A stretch of 64,000 nucleotides of DNA, taken from Petunia secreta. Lineage: Eukaryota > Streptophyta > Magnoliopsida > Solanales > Solanaceae. The translations under genes were made by a program, and so were the position numbers. Of this stretch, positions 10,274-20,573 are shown piece after piece. Within the stretch, counting starts at the first letter, position 1, and each line of letters opens with the position of its first letter. Below the pieces are notes generated by a model, which had not been told where the DNA came from, made no database searches, and saw only the letters and a program-made list of their open reading frames with translations. The stretch covers positions 1,550,001-1,614,000 of the forward strand of contig JARKIP010000003.1 of NCBI GenBank assembly GCA_029990175.1, read 5' to 3'.

Positions 10274-11108
10274 TGTTAAGTTAATTCAGAGTATGTTTTG
10301 ATTATGACAAAAAGAATGCAATACCTAAATCAGTCTATGTGCTTCCGGCAGGTTAAGGGCCTAAATGTATGAGAGTTGATTCTGAGGATCGTTGATTGAT
10401 TTCAGGAGTCAGCTATGGAAAGTTATAGATTGACAGCCGCACTTCTCATGGGATTCGTTTATGCTCTTGCCTTATTCTCTGGAGATGTTTATATCCCTAA
10501 GAGAATCAAATCTCTTGGGTCAAATCTCTCTAACTTCAGAATCTCGTCAATCACTCTCCATCATATCTCGTCTAAGCATCTGCCCCTTTTTCCCGTAACG
10601 GTCTTCCTGCTGAGACACTATTTATTCGAGACTTTCTGAAGATCTCCTTACGCTTCTGATTACTATCTACTGTCTCTAAGTCTTTTACTTACAAACTGTA
10701 TTCCTAAGAGTCTACGAGTGTTTTACAAGAAAAGATAGAGAGATCGTGTAGTGAGGTAATAGTCGTGTCACTGAAGTTTGGTCTGGTTATCTATAAATCA
10801 GACACTGTCGTTAGTGGTGAGCGAAGGATTAAAAACCACCTGTGAGAAGACGTTTGTGGTTAACAATAAACCACACTTGTATTGTGTTTACTAAAGAGCT
10901 TGAAGAGAGATCACTCCCTTGTGACCCAAGGGGACTGGACTAGGAACCAATTGGTTCTGAACCAGTATAAATACTCTGTGTCGTTCCTCATTTATTTACA
11001 GCCTTTCTTCTGCATTAATTAGTATTTATATTCCTAAGTCAACTTAAGAATTATTCAGTTGACTAAAATTAGTAGTTAAAACAATTCACCCCCCTCTTGT
11101 ATTCATCA
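10274..11108 (+). repeat. Element C 5' LTR
   Basis: Begins TGTTAAGT and ends ATTCATCA. It contains the palindrome GAACCAATTGGTTC (10944-10957) just upstream of TATAAATA (10966). A 74-codon ORF inside both LTRs (10415, 18069) shows no domain and is treated as LTR sequence. Confidence 0.93.
10966..10973 (+). promoter_or_regulatory. TATA box of element C LTR promoter
   Basis: TATAAATA lies 8 nt after a perfect 14-bp palindrome containing CCAAT/ATTGG, about 135 bp before the LTR end. Both are conserved in the 3' LTR (18598-18611 and 18620-18627). Confidence 0.6.
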
Positions 11109-11110
11109 AT

Positions 11111-11122
11111 TGGTATCAGAGC
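11111..11122 (+). other. Primer binding site, initiator tRNA-Met type (element C)
   Basis: TGGTATCAGAGC starts 2 nt after the LTR and complements the 3' end of plant initiator tRNA-Met, the usual copia primer. Confidence 0.92.
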
Positions 11123-11168
11123 TTGGACTCACATTTTTGTTTTGCCTTACAGCAAGTAAGAAAAGATC

Positions 11169-12709
11169 ATGTCATCACACGTTGTGAATGGAGCTCTTCT
11201 ACAAGAGGGAACTTCTGCCACCCGACCTCCTTACTTCAACGGTAAGCATTATAGTCATTGGAAGATTCGTATGGAAACATACATCAAATCGGTTGACTTT
11301 AAGGTCTGGCGTGTCATCAAGAACGGTCCTTTTGACATTCCCACCATCAAAACTGCCAAAAAAGAAGGAGATCCTCAGAACGTTCCTACTGAGATATTGA
11401 CATGGACGATTATACTGATGAACAACGGGAAATTATCCAACTTAACTACAAAGCTGTCAACATTCTTTACAATGCTATTAGTGGTGAAGAATATGAAAAA
11501 ATTTCGAGTTGTGAAACGGCCAAAGAAATATGGGATAAAATGGAAGTTACATATGAAGGAACTAGTATAGTGAAAGAAACAAGAATCAATCTTCTTGTAT
11601 ATGAGTACGAACTTTTCCAAATGAAAGATGGAGAATCTGCTGAAGATATGTTTGCTATGTTTAGCAAAATTGTTGGTGAACTCAAAGCGCTTGGAAAGAT
11701 CTACTCTAACGGTGAGCAGATAAGAAAAATTCTAAGAAGCCTCCCTACAACCTGGCAACCCAAGGTCATAAACATTGAAAGTAGAGATCTTAACAAAATC
11801 TCTTATGACGAACTTAGAGGAGATCTGATTGCCTTTGAGAAAACTCATTTGAAACGTAATGTACTGGAAGAGAAAAGGAAAACTGTGGCTTTCAATACTA
11901 CAGTAGAGGAAGTCGACTATGATCAGGATGTTGAAGAGGATGATATCCAGGAACAACTTGCCATGATGTCCAGAAACTTAAACGGGCTAGTAAACCGCAG
12001 ACGACAATTCAGAAAAGGCAAAGCTCCATTCAAGAAAGATCAAACCAATTACAGGAATAAAGGTCGATGTTTTGAATGTGGCAAACAAGGACACATTGCA
12101 ACAAACTGCCCTGACGCCAAGAGGAAAGGAAGAAACAGATCATACGCAGCATGGAGCGATGAGGATACAGCTGATGCTGAGCAAGAAGAAGCAGCCAACA
12201 TTTGCTTCATGGCCTCAGACAATTCTACTAGTAGTGGAATTCAATCTAATGACTCAAGTGAGGTACATTGCGAATTTTGTATTGAGAACTCTAGAAATCA
12301 TGATGAAGTTTTAGACGAACTTGAAAAGGCTCTCAGGAAAATGAAGAAACTAAGCAAGGAAAAGGAAGAATGGGAAATGAAATTAGAAGTAGTTGAGACA
12401 GAAAATGAATTCTTAAAGGAAGAAATGAATCATCTCAAACTTAAACTTAATAGTCATAGGAAATCCACTAGTCAAAGCTCAGCAGGGTCAAACAGCTTTT
12501 ATAAATCTGCTAGATCCTCTGTGTTTTCAAGAGAAACTAAAACTGTGCCTATTTTCTACCATTGTGGTGAACCTGGTCATGTGTTTAAAAGATGTCAAAA
12601 GAGAAATCCTGGAAAATGGATTTGGAGGCCAAAGACCAAGACTGAAGCCAGCACATCTAGGGCTAACCCTCAAGGACCCAAGCAAGCTTGGGTACCTAAA
12701 CATACTTAA
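11169..12709 (+). pseudogene. Element C gag with zinc knuckle (one frameshift)
   Basis: ATG at 11169 opens the copia gag N-terminus (RPPYFNGKHYSHWKIRMETY). A frameshift at about 11390-11400 moves reading to the frame of 11402, which then runs open for 435 codons. This contains the UBN2/Retrotran_gag_2 core (ETAKEIWDKMEVTYEGTS, LRSLPTTWQPKVINIE), a perfect CCHC knuckle CFECGKQGHIATNC at about 12068, a Lys/Glu-rich coiled coil (about 12300-12450), and a degenerate second knuckle YHCGEPGHVFKRC at about 12558. The stop is at 12707. Confidence 0.87.
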
Positions 12710-15700
12710 AAACCTTGTTTTGCAGGGACACCACAAAGGATCAATGAAGATGGGAAAATGGTTTCTAGATAGTGGTTGCTCCCGACATATGACTGGCGAT
12801 AAACAACTGTTCAAATCTATAACTAAGATTGATGGAGGTGCTGTTAAATTTGGAGGAGATGCTAAAGGAAAGATCGTTGGGATTGGAATCATATCCTTAA
12901 GTCCCACCTGTGACATCAAGGAAGCGTTCCTTGTTGATGGACTCAAACACAATCTCCTAAGTATCAGTCAGCTCTGTGATGGAGGGTACAAGGTAAAATT
13001 CGAATCCAGCAGATGCATTATCCATGACACCAAAGGTAAGGTCGTTCTTTCCGGATCCAGGGAAAACAATATCTATGTTCTAAACAATGGTAAAACTTCT
13101 ACAGGTAAACATTTATGTCTTGCATCGATTACTAATGATCCCTGGACATGGCATAGAAAGTTATGTCATGCTAGTATGTCTTTGATCGAGAAACTGTCTA
13201 AACAGGAACTAGTAATTGGATTACCTAAGCTTAACTTCTCTAAAAATCATATCTGCGATGCATGTCAGCTAGGTAAGCAAACTAGAACCTCTTTTAAAGG
13301 AAAGGACATTGTCTCTACCTCAAACCCCCTAGAACTCTTGCATATGGACTTGTTTGGTCCAACTAGAACTGCTAGTATCGGAGGCAAAAGATATGCTTTT
13401 GTGATTGTTGATGATTACTCTCGTTTCACTTGGGTTATGTTTCTATCTCATAAAGATGATGCTTTTAAAAGTTTTGAAGTTTTCTACAAGAAAGTTCAAA
13501 GAGAGAAAGGTTACTACATATCCACCATCAAAAGTGATCATGGAGGGGAATTCGAAAGCAAAATCTTTGAAGAATACTACAATTCTCATGGATTCACTCA
13601 CAACTTCTCCTCTCCTCGAACTCCTCAACAAAATGGTGTTGTAGAAAGAAAGAATCGCACTCTTCAAGACATGGCCAGAACCATGTTAGTTGAACACTCT
13701 CTTCCAAATCATTTTTGGGCTGAAGCTGTAAGTACTGCTTGTCATATCTTAAATAGATGTTTTATTCGTCCTATCCTTCATAAAACTCCCTATGAACTTT
13801 GGAAAGGCAAAAGACCGAATATTAGTTATTTTCACCCCTTTGGTTGTAAGTGTTTTATTCATAACAATGGTAAAGATAATCTTGGTAAATTTGATCCTCG
13901 TAGTGATGAAGGTATTTTCCTAGGATACTCTAACACCAGTAGATCTTATAGAGCATTTAATAAAAGGACATTAACAGTTGAAGAATCCATGCATGTTGTA
14001 TTTGATGATTCCTTGATCCATGTCGAGAAAGGTAATAATGCAGATGACGACGAAGTTGGGCCAACTCTATCCATTCCCTCAGAGACTACAGTTACGACCG
14101 TTGAGCCCCTTAGTCCTCAAATTCAGAATGTTGAGGAGTCAGATTCTGTTTCAGAACAGACTGAGTCGACTACACAGCTCAAAGAACTGGAAGTGGTCGT
14201 GCCCAATGAATGAAGGAGTGATCCCGACTACCCACAGAAATATATCATTGGGGATCCTCGAAAAGGTATGAAAATGAGAAACTCTCTTAAATCTAATCTG
14301 GCTTTCATCTCACAGATAGAACCAAAGAAGATAAACGAAGCTCTTCAAGATGAATCTTGGGTTCTTGCCATGAAAGAAGAGCTCGATCAATTTGAGAAAA
14401 ACCAGGTGTGGGAGCTTGTTCCTAAACCCAAAGGAAAATCCGTTATCGGCACCAAGTGGGTGTTCAGAAACAAGCTCAACGAAGAAGGTAAGGTGGTAAG
14501 AAACAAGGCTCGTCTAGTGGCTCAAGGCTACTCCCAGACAGAGGGAGTCGACTACGATGAGACATTTGCTCCTGTTGCTAGACTTGAATCTATTCGCATG
14601 CTTTTGGCTTTCGCTTCCTTCAAACAATTCAAACTTTTTCAAATAGATGTTAAAAGTGCTTTCCTCAATAGGTTTATTAAAGAAGAAGTTTTTGTCAAAC
14701 AACCCCTGGGTTTTGAAAATTCTAAATTTCCTCATCATGTGTTTAAGCTTTCCAAAGCCCTTTATGGTCTTAAACAAGCCCCTCGTGCTTGGTATGAAAG
14801 ACTAAGCTCATTTTTATTATCCCATGGATTTTCTAAAGGTAACAGTGATAAGACTCTTTTTATACAGAAAACCTCCTCTGACATTCTTATTATTCAAATT
14901 TACGTTGATGACATCATTTTTGGTAGCACTAATCCAGAATTATGCAAGAAATTTGAAGTGCTTATGCAGGGAGAGTTTGAAATGAGCTTGATGGGAGAAC
15001 TCACGTTCTTTCTCGGACTTCAGATCAAACAACACGAAAATGGCATTTTTATTTGTCAATCTAAATATACCAAAGAACTTATTGTTAAGTTTGGAATGAA
15101 TGACGCCAACCCTGCTAAAACACCCATGAGCCCTGCTACCCATCTGGTAAGTGACTCGAAAGTTACAAGTATCAATGCTTCTCTCTATCGAGGTATGATT
15201 GGATCACTACTTTAGTTAACTGCTAGTCGACCAGACATCATGCTTTCTGTGTGTAAATGTGCTCGCTTCCAGTCAGCTCCCAAAGTATCTCATCTTACTG
15301 CAGTCAAAAGAATCCTTCGATATCTTGTTGGCACAGTTAACTATGGTCTATGGTATCCTCGCACAAATTTTTTTGATATTATTGTCTTTTCAGACGCTGA
15401 CTATGCAGGTGACAGGATTGATAGAAAAAGCACCAGTGGTGCAAGCTTCTTTCTTGGGAAATCTCTTGTTTCATGGCACAGCAAGAAACAGGACTGTACT
15501 GCTCTTTCTACCGCTGAATCTGAATATGTTGCACTAGGACATTGTTGCACTCAACTTCTTTGGATGGGCAAACAACTCTCTGATTATAATTTATTTTTTA
15601 AACCCATTCCCATGCTATGTGATAATACTAGTGCAATTGAGTTATCCTAAAATCCTGTTGATCATCCTAGAACTAAGCATATTGATGTTCGTTATCATTT

Positions 15701-15848
15701 TATTAGGGATCATGTTCAGGATGGTGATGTTGATATTGCCTTCATAAGTACTGATTTTCAATTGACTGACATTTTTACAAAACCCCTTTTAGAAGAACGA
15801 TTTTGTGCTCTACGTGACTTGCTTGGGATTTTGCCTGAACCTTCTTAA
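12564..15848 (+). pseudogene. Element C pol: protease, integrase, RT, RNase H (three in-frame stops)
   Basis: The pol frame is +1 relative to gag and overlaps it by about 145 nt. The domains run in copia order. Protease: WFLDSGCSRHMTGD at about 12760. Integrase: HHCC finger (HRKLCHAS then CDACQLGK), core LLHMDLFGP, IKSDHGGEF and NGVVERKNR, so D, D and E are all present. RT: TKWVFRNKLNEEGKVVRNKA, DVKSAFLN and the YVDD box (IYVDDIIFG, about 14900). RNase H: FSDADYAG and STAESEYVA. Stops occur at 14211 (TGA), 15213 (TAG, where Tyr is usual) and 15648 (TAA). The frame otherwise stays in register to 15848. Confidence 0.9.
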
Positions 15849-16179
15849 TTTACCTCAGTATCACGCATTATGTATATTTGTATTTTACTTCTCATTACAG
15901 ACTTCCTTAATTTTATGCTTATTTTACTCTGTCATTATTACCTTTTACCTTTTCACATGTCATTATTACTCCTTTTAGTTGAAAAGCTGTCAGGCGGCGT
16001 GGGAAACGATTTCCAAGGGTCTGCGACCTGTCCTTTCACCTCCATCAGACCATCACGTCTCTTCAGTTCATCTATCACTCACACGATACCACTTCCGTTC
16101 TCATTCCTTTTCTTTTTAACTTCCCCATTCTCCCAAATCCTTTCATATCTTCACCTCTCCTCAAACTTACTCCATTAAA

Positions 16180-17571
16180 ATGGTTCGCAAGACATCCTTC
16201 TCTGCTCGTCGAAGCCAACGCACAAAATCAAAAATGCCAACCACCTATACCACTCCGGTTCCGGTGGATTCTGATCACTCCGAAAACACCATGTCCACTT
16301 ATCAAAGTCCCAACAGAAACCCTACCTCTTCCAAGAAAGCCGGTAAAAGACCCATTCAATCTCCTGATGAAGAGTGTGTTAAGAGGCCCAAGAAGGAATT
16401 CTCCCTTGCTGATTTGGATGAGACTCTGGATTTCTGGGATGCCTCTGCGTGTGAAAAGCTTGTCGCTCTTAAGGAAAAACCCCTGGCTCATGGCAGACTT
16501 GTGGACCTGGAGGCTATGGATTCTCTCAATTGCTCTCTGGTTCCATGGTTTGCTGCTCAAGACTGGTCCAATTTCTTCTCCGCTGAACCCGTTGACATTC
16601 CTGAGGATTTGGTAAGACTCTTCTATGCTAATCTCCGTCCCTGTTCCTCTGGTGGTTTTGAAACAATGGTGTTGAACACTCGCATTGTTATTACCAAAGC
16701 TATTCTGTGCCGCATTCTGGGCTGTAAGTCTTCTGGTTACTCTTACTTTTTCAAAATCTCCTGGCCTGCTGATTTTGAGGTCTCTTTTGACCAAGCCAAG
16801 ACTTTTTTATCTGATAAGACTGATATTCCTGAAGGGCAACTAGGCCCTCTAGACCTCTCCTTTGAAATGCGTGTATTAGCCCATATTGTTGGTACTACCT
16901 TGCTTCCTCGGACTGGCTCTCTTAGTTCTCTATCCCAACGTGACACCCTGATTGTCTGTTGCTTAGTCACTAAGAAGAAACTTGATTTGGCTGCCTGGAT
17001 CATTGAATATATGCTTGAAAGTATTGCTGAATGTGCCTCTCTTCCGTATGGCATTCTCATCACTCGCATCTTGCAGTTTTATAAAGTCAATATCTCTGAT
17101 TGGAAAACCTTCTCTTTAACTGCTTGTTACAATTCTCGCACCTTTGCTTCCATGGGGTATGTTCACCTAAATGACTCGTGGGTTCGCAAGGAACCAAAGT
17201 CCCCTAAACCAGTTGATGATATTGCTGGTCCTTCTAAGGCATCTGTTCCGGCTGAAACTGAGCCTGCTGGTAAGCTAAAAGATGCTATGGCTGATATCAA
17301 TGACCTGTTGCTGAGTTTGCACTACAAGAGTGAGAAGGCCTTTGATGATATTGCTGAGCTCAAACTGGATGTAGGTAGATTCTCTCTTAAACTTGACACT
17401 GCTGTGACAGACTCTGCTGCTGCCATAAGACAGGTTCATGCCCGCATTGATGCTGTCTCTACAGATGTTCAGGCCAGAATCACTGCCATGTCCACTGATG
17501 TTCAAACTAAGCTGGACAGGATGACTGATAATGTTGTGAACACTCTTACTTATTTTCTTGCTCCTCGCTAA
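16180..17571 (+). CDS. Element C ORF3, 463 aa, intact Sirevirus post-pol protein
   Basis: This is the only long undamaged gene in the window. The N-terminus is basic and Ser/Thr-rich (residues 1-75, including KKAGKRPIQ). A folded domain spans about 80-330 (DWSNFFSAEPVDIPEDLVRL then FYANLRP, and LPRTGSLSSLSQRDTLIVCC). A 3' segment (about 370-455) has heptad-like repeats (VHARIDAVSTDVQARITAMS) that suggest a coiled coil. No convincing signal peptide is seen. The folded part resembles the ORF3 domain of element B, and both resemble the family annotated 'putative plant transposon protein' (recalled, not searched). The function is unknown. In Sireviruses this position is called env-like. Confidence 0.85.
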   Translation: MVRKTSFSARRSQRTKSKMPTTYTTPVPVDSDHSENTMSTYQSPNRNPTSSKKAGKRPIQSPDEECVKRPKKEFSLADLDETLDFWDASACEKLVALKEKPLAHGRLVDLEAMDSLNCSLVPWFAAQDWSNFFSAEPVDIPEDLVRLFYANLRPCSSGGFETMVLNTRIVITKAILCRILGCKSSGYSYFFKISWPADFEVSFDQAKTFLSDKTDIPEGQLGPLDLSFEMRVLAHIVGTTLLPRTGSLSSLSQRDTLIVCCLVTKKKLDLAAWIIEYMLESIAECASLPYGILITRILQFYKVNISDWKTFSLTACYNSRTFASMGYVHLNDSWVRKEPKSPKPVDDIAGPSKASVPAETEPAGKLKDAMADINDLLLSLHYKSEKAFDDIAELKLDVGRFSLKLDTAVTDSAAAIRQVHARIDAVSTDVQARITAMSTDVQTKLDRMTDNVVNTLTYFLAPR

Positions 17572-17927
17572 ATTTAACTCTCTGGGTCTGTAATATTAAG
17601 GATAACTTAGACCTGCTGTGTTTTTTTTTGCTTTGCTCCTTTTTGGGTGATGCCAAGGGGGAGAACAGACTACTTCCTTTAGTAATGTGAATATCGTATT
17701 ATCCTATCTGCATTATATCATTTGTAGGGTCACTCACTCAGGGGGAGTCAACTAACCTCCTTACTCTGGAGACCTATAATATTCTATGTAACAGAGCTCA
17801 CACTCAGGGGGAGTCAGCACATTCAGGGGGAGTCAACTATCAGCATTGAACAGTCGACTTCAGAAACAAAGGGAAGTATCCTAGCACATACTCCTTTACT
17901 TTTTGTCATCACCAAAAAGGGGGAGAT
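17572..17927 (+). other. Element C 3' untranslated region with multiple PPT-like tracts
   Basis: GGGGGAG occurs at 17657, 17741, 17807 and 17826, and in the final tract AAAAAGGGGGAGAT (17914-17927) that abuts the 3' LTR. Three internal copies share the context CAGGGGGAGTCA. Multiple PPTs are a known Sirevirus signature. No ORF is present. Confidence 0.8.
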
Positions 17928-18765
17928 TTTTAAGTTAATTCATAGTATGTTTTGATTATGACAAAAAGAATGCGATACCTAAATCAGTCTATGTGCTTCC
18001 TGCAGGTTAAGGGCCTAAATGTATGAGAGTTGATTCTGAGGATCGTTAATTGATTTCAGGAGTCAGCTATGGAAAGTTATAGATTAACAGCCGCACTTCT
18101 CGTGGGATTCGTTTATGCTCTTGCCTTATTCTCTGGAGATATTTATATCCCTAAGAGAATCAAATCTCTTGGGTCAAATCTCTCTAACTTCAGAATCTCG
18201 TCAATCACTCTCCATCATATCTCGTCTAAGCATCTGCCCCTTTTTCCCGTAACGGTCTTCCTGCTGAGACACTATTTATTCGAGACTTTCTGAAGATCTC
18301 CTTACGCTTCTGATTACTATCTACTGTCTCTAAGTCTTTTACTTACAAACTGTATTCCTAAGAGTCTACGAGTGTTTTACAAGAAAAGATAGAGAGATCG
18401 TGTAGTGAGGTAATAGTCGTGTCACTGAAGTTTGGTCTGGTTATCTATAAATCAGACACTGTCGTTAGTGGTGAGCGAAGGATTAAAAACCACATGTGAG
18501 AAGACGTTTGTGGTTAACGATAAACCACACTTGTATTGTGTTTACTAAAGAGCTTGAAGAGAGATCACTCCCTTGTGACCCAAGGGGACTGGACTAGGAA
18601 CCAATTGGTTCTGAACCAGTATAAATACTCTGTGTCGTTCCTCGTTTATTTACAACCTTTCTTTCTGCATTAATTAGTATTTATATTCCTAAGTCAACTT
18701 AAGAATTATTCAGTCGACTAAAATTAGTAGTTAAAACAATTCACCCCCCCCTCTTGTATTCATCA
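17928..18765 (+). repeat. Element C 3' LTR
   Basis: Matches 10274-11108 at about 98%. The first two bases read TT where the 5' LTR has TG, so the 3' LTR start has lost the canonical TG. Ends CATCA, followed by the CTTTT duplication. Confidence 0.9.
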
Positions 18766-19445
18766 CTTTTGACAGTGATTTTTCAGACAATGAATCATGT
18801 GAAGTAAATATCAGCACTGATGAAGAGAATGCAGTGCTCATCTGTGAAAGAAGAGTTGTATTAGACGGAGTGGGGGAATTCAACCCAGCTTTCTACAAAG
18901 CATTCCTTAAAACGGGATGGAGTGAGATCTTCCTAAGGAGATTGGGGGCAGCTGCTGTGGAACAAATAATGAAATTTTATGTTGCATTGAGTGAAAAAAA
19001 TGAACCAGAATGTATGGTCGAATGCAGGGGCATAACTGTGGAAGTTTCAGCAAGGGCTCTAAATCAACACCTTCAACTTCCCTACTTTGTTCCAGAAAAG
19101 TACATGGCCAAGTTAGCTATGAGAGAGAAAATGCAAGGGAAGTGGTTGATTCCCATCATTGGTCGAGAAAGGAGATCAGCGTGGAATAAAGTAGGTGTCA
19201 TAATCACAATCCAAGAGCTCAACTTTGAGGCCAAGGGTTGGAATGCTATTATTAGTTTAAGAATCCTACCTACAAGAGAGAATCACATAGTTACCTTGCG
19301 AAGGGAAATTCTTATTGGGTGCATCATGACTGGGATACCAATCAACCTGGGAGCCGAAATGGTACAAGTAATGTTCGAGGCTGCAAGATCGGGTGGTGAA
19401 AATCTCCCTTATGCTAATACATTGACAGATTTTCTGATGAAGTAG
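18766..19445 (+). pseudogene. Element B ORF3, main fragment (putative plant transposon protein domain)
   Basis: After the duplicated CTTTT, the frame opened at 10193 continues from 18771: an acidic linker, then ICERRVVLDGVGEFNPAFYK, EQIMKFYVALSE, ALNQHLQLPYFVPEKYMAKL and RILPTRENHIVTLRREILIG, ending in TAG at 19443. The pattern of an FY-x-x-L motif, a beta segment and an LPT/LPR-R...LI motif is shared with ORF3 of element C. In Athila this is the env-position gene, but nothing here looks like a membrane glycoprotein. It was split by element C. Confidence 0.8.
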
Positions 19446-20057
19446 GGGTGTGATACTGTGGGGAGTGATATTATGCCTTTGCTGAAAAAGGCTTTAAATT
19501 ATATGCAATTGAAGATAAAAACAATCTAATCCACCCAACACCCGCTGCCCCCACTTATGGAGCACCATCACAAGCTGACAGGTCATCTTCCTCAAGAGCT
19601 CCGCCACTTCAGGTACATCAAGCTGAAGCTGCCATAGCAAGTATCACTCGAGAACTTGAGGAGTTGCAAGGCAAGATGCAAGAGTTCGGAGTGAACCTAT
19701 TGAATATGCCGCAAATGCAGCCATCTCCACCTTCAGCAAGCAGGGTCAACCCGACTGAATTTGACCAATTAAGTGCAGCCATTGATGCACATGCCAAAGA
19801 TATCTTAAAAATGAAGAAGTGCATTCATGTATTTGCCATTACTCATTTGGATGTGGTGAATAACATGAACGTATTGTGGAGCGAAAGGGAGCAAAGGCAA
19901 GAAAGATCAAGTCAACCAACAGCCCCAGAAACTATATAGCAGAGGAATATGAGACGAATAGAAGAAGTACTTGAAGACTTGGGTGTGCTCAGGAACAGAG
20001 AACTTGATAAAGAAGTAGAAATGGATTTGGCTACGATGACTTCAATGGAGAAAGCAG
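19446..20057 (+). pseudogene. Element B ORF3, C-terminal fragment (coiled-coil region)
   Basis: In a different frame from the preceding piece, about 19540-19936 reads a Ser/Pro-rich linker, then ASITRELEELQGKMQEFG and AAIDAHAKDILKMKK, a likely coiled coil, ending with TAG at 19937. The same frame resumes (RRIEEVLEDLGVLRNREL) to 20057. Element D then interrupts it. The last codons lie at 27521-27582. Confidence 0.65.
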
Positions 20058-20573
20058 TGATATTTGGCTATTTTGCCTATATTTTCAAGGTAGTTTTACC
20101 ATGTTATGATAGTACACCTAAGAGTTTGTACGCAAAATTCTCAAGAGTTGATACTAATTGAGTTGTTTGGTGTTGTAGGATTTGAACATGGTGAATTGAA
20201 CAAGAAAGTGCTAGTTCTGGAGCTAAAAGTGAAGATGTTGAAGAGTTCAAGTGATCCGTGTGCCACGCGAGTGACATGGGAAGAAACAGAGTCTTTGCTT
20301 AGGAATTGAATAAAAATTTCAGCGCATTTAGGCCAAATACGCGAGCGCTAGCCGAGCTGAATTGCTTGCAGAAAATTAGTCCGCGTGGCACGCGATGCCA
20401 CGCGAAGCACAGAACCATGGGGCGAAATTTCAAGGTCTTTTTGGTACTTTTGCTTAGTTTTCTACACGATATAAAAGCTTCTTTTACCTCCATTATGAAA
20501 TATACATTGGAAAAGAAGCAAAAAGAAGGCTAGAGCTTTGGAGACTTCAAGAACATAGTTTTTCCTAAATTCT

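Larger units (their letters stand above)
10274..18765 (+). mobile_element. Element C: Sirevirus (Ty1/copia) inserted in element B ORF3
   Basis: This is a complete 8.5-kb element: 835- and 838-bp LTRs, initiator-Met tRNA primer site, gag with zinc knuckle, copia-order pol (PR-IN-RT-RNase H), an extra ORF after pol, and several polypurine-tract-like copies before the 3' LTR. The extra ORF and multiple PPTs are Sirevirus traits. I count about 13 LTR differences by eye (about 1.6%), so the insertion is fairly young. Perfect CTTTT TSD. Gag and pol carry frameshifts or stops; ORF3 is intact. Confidence 0.93.

Noticed and set aside
10415..10639. 74-codon ORF repeated at 18069
   Set aside because: It is present in both because it lies in the two LTRs of element C. 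No domain, and its position is upstream of the TATA box.
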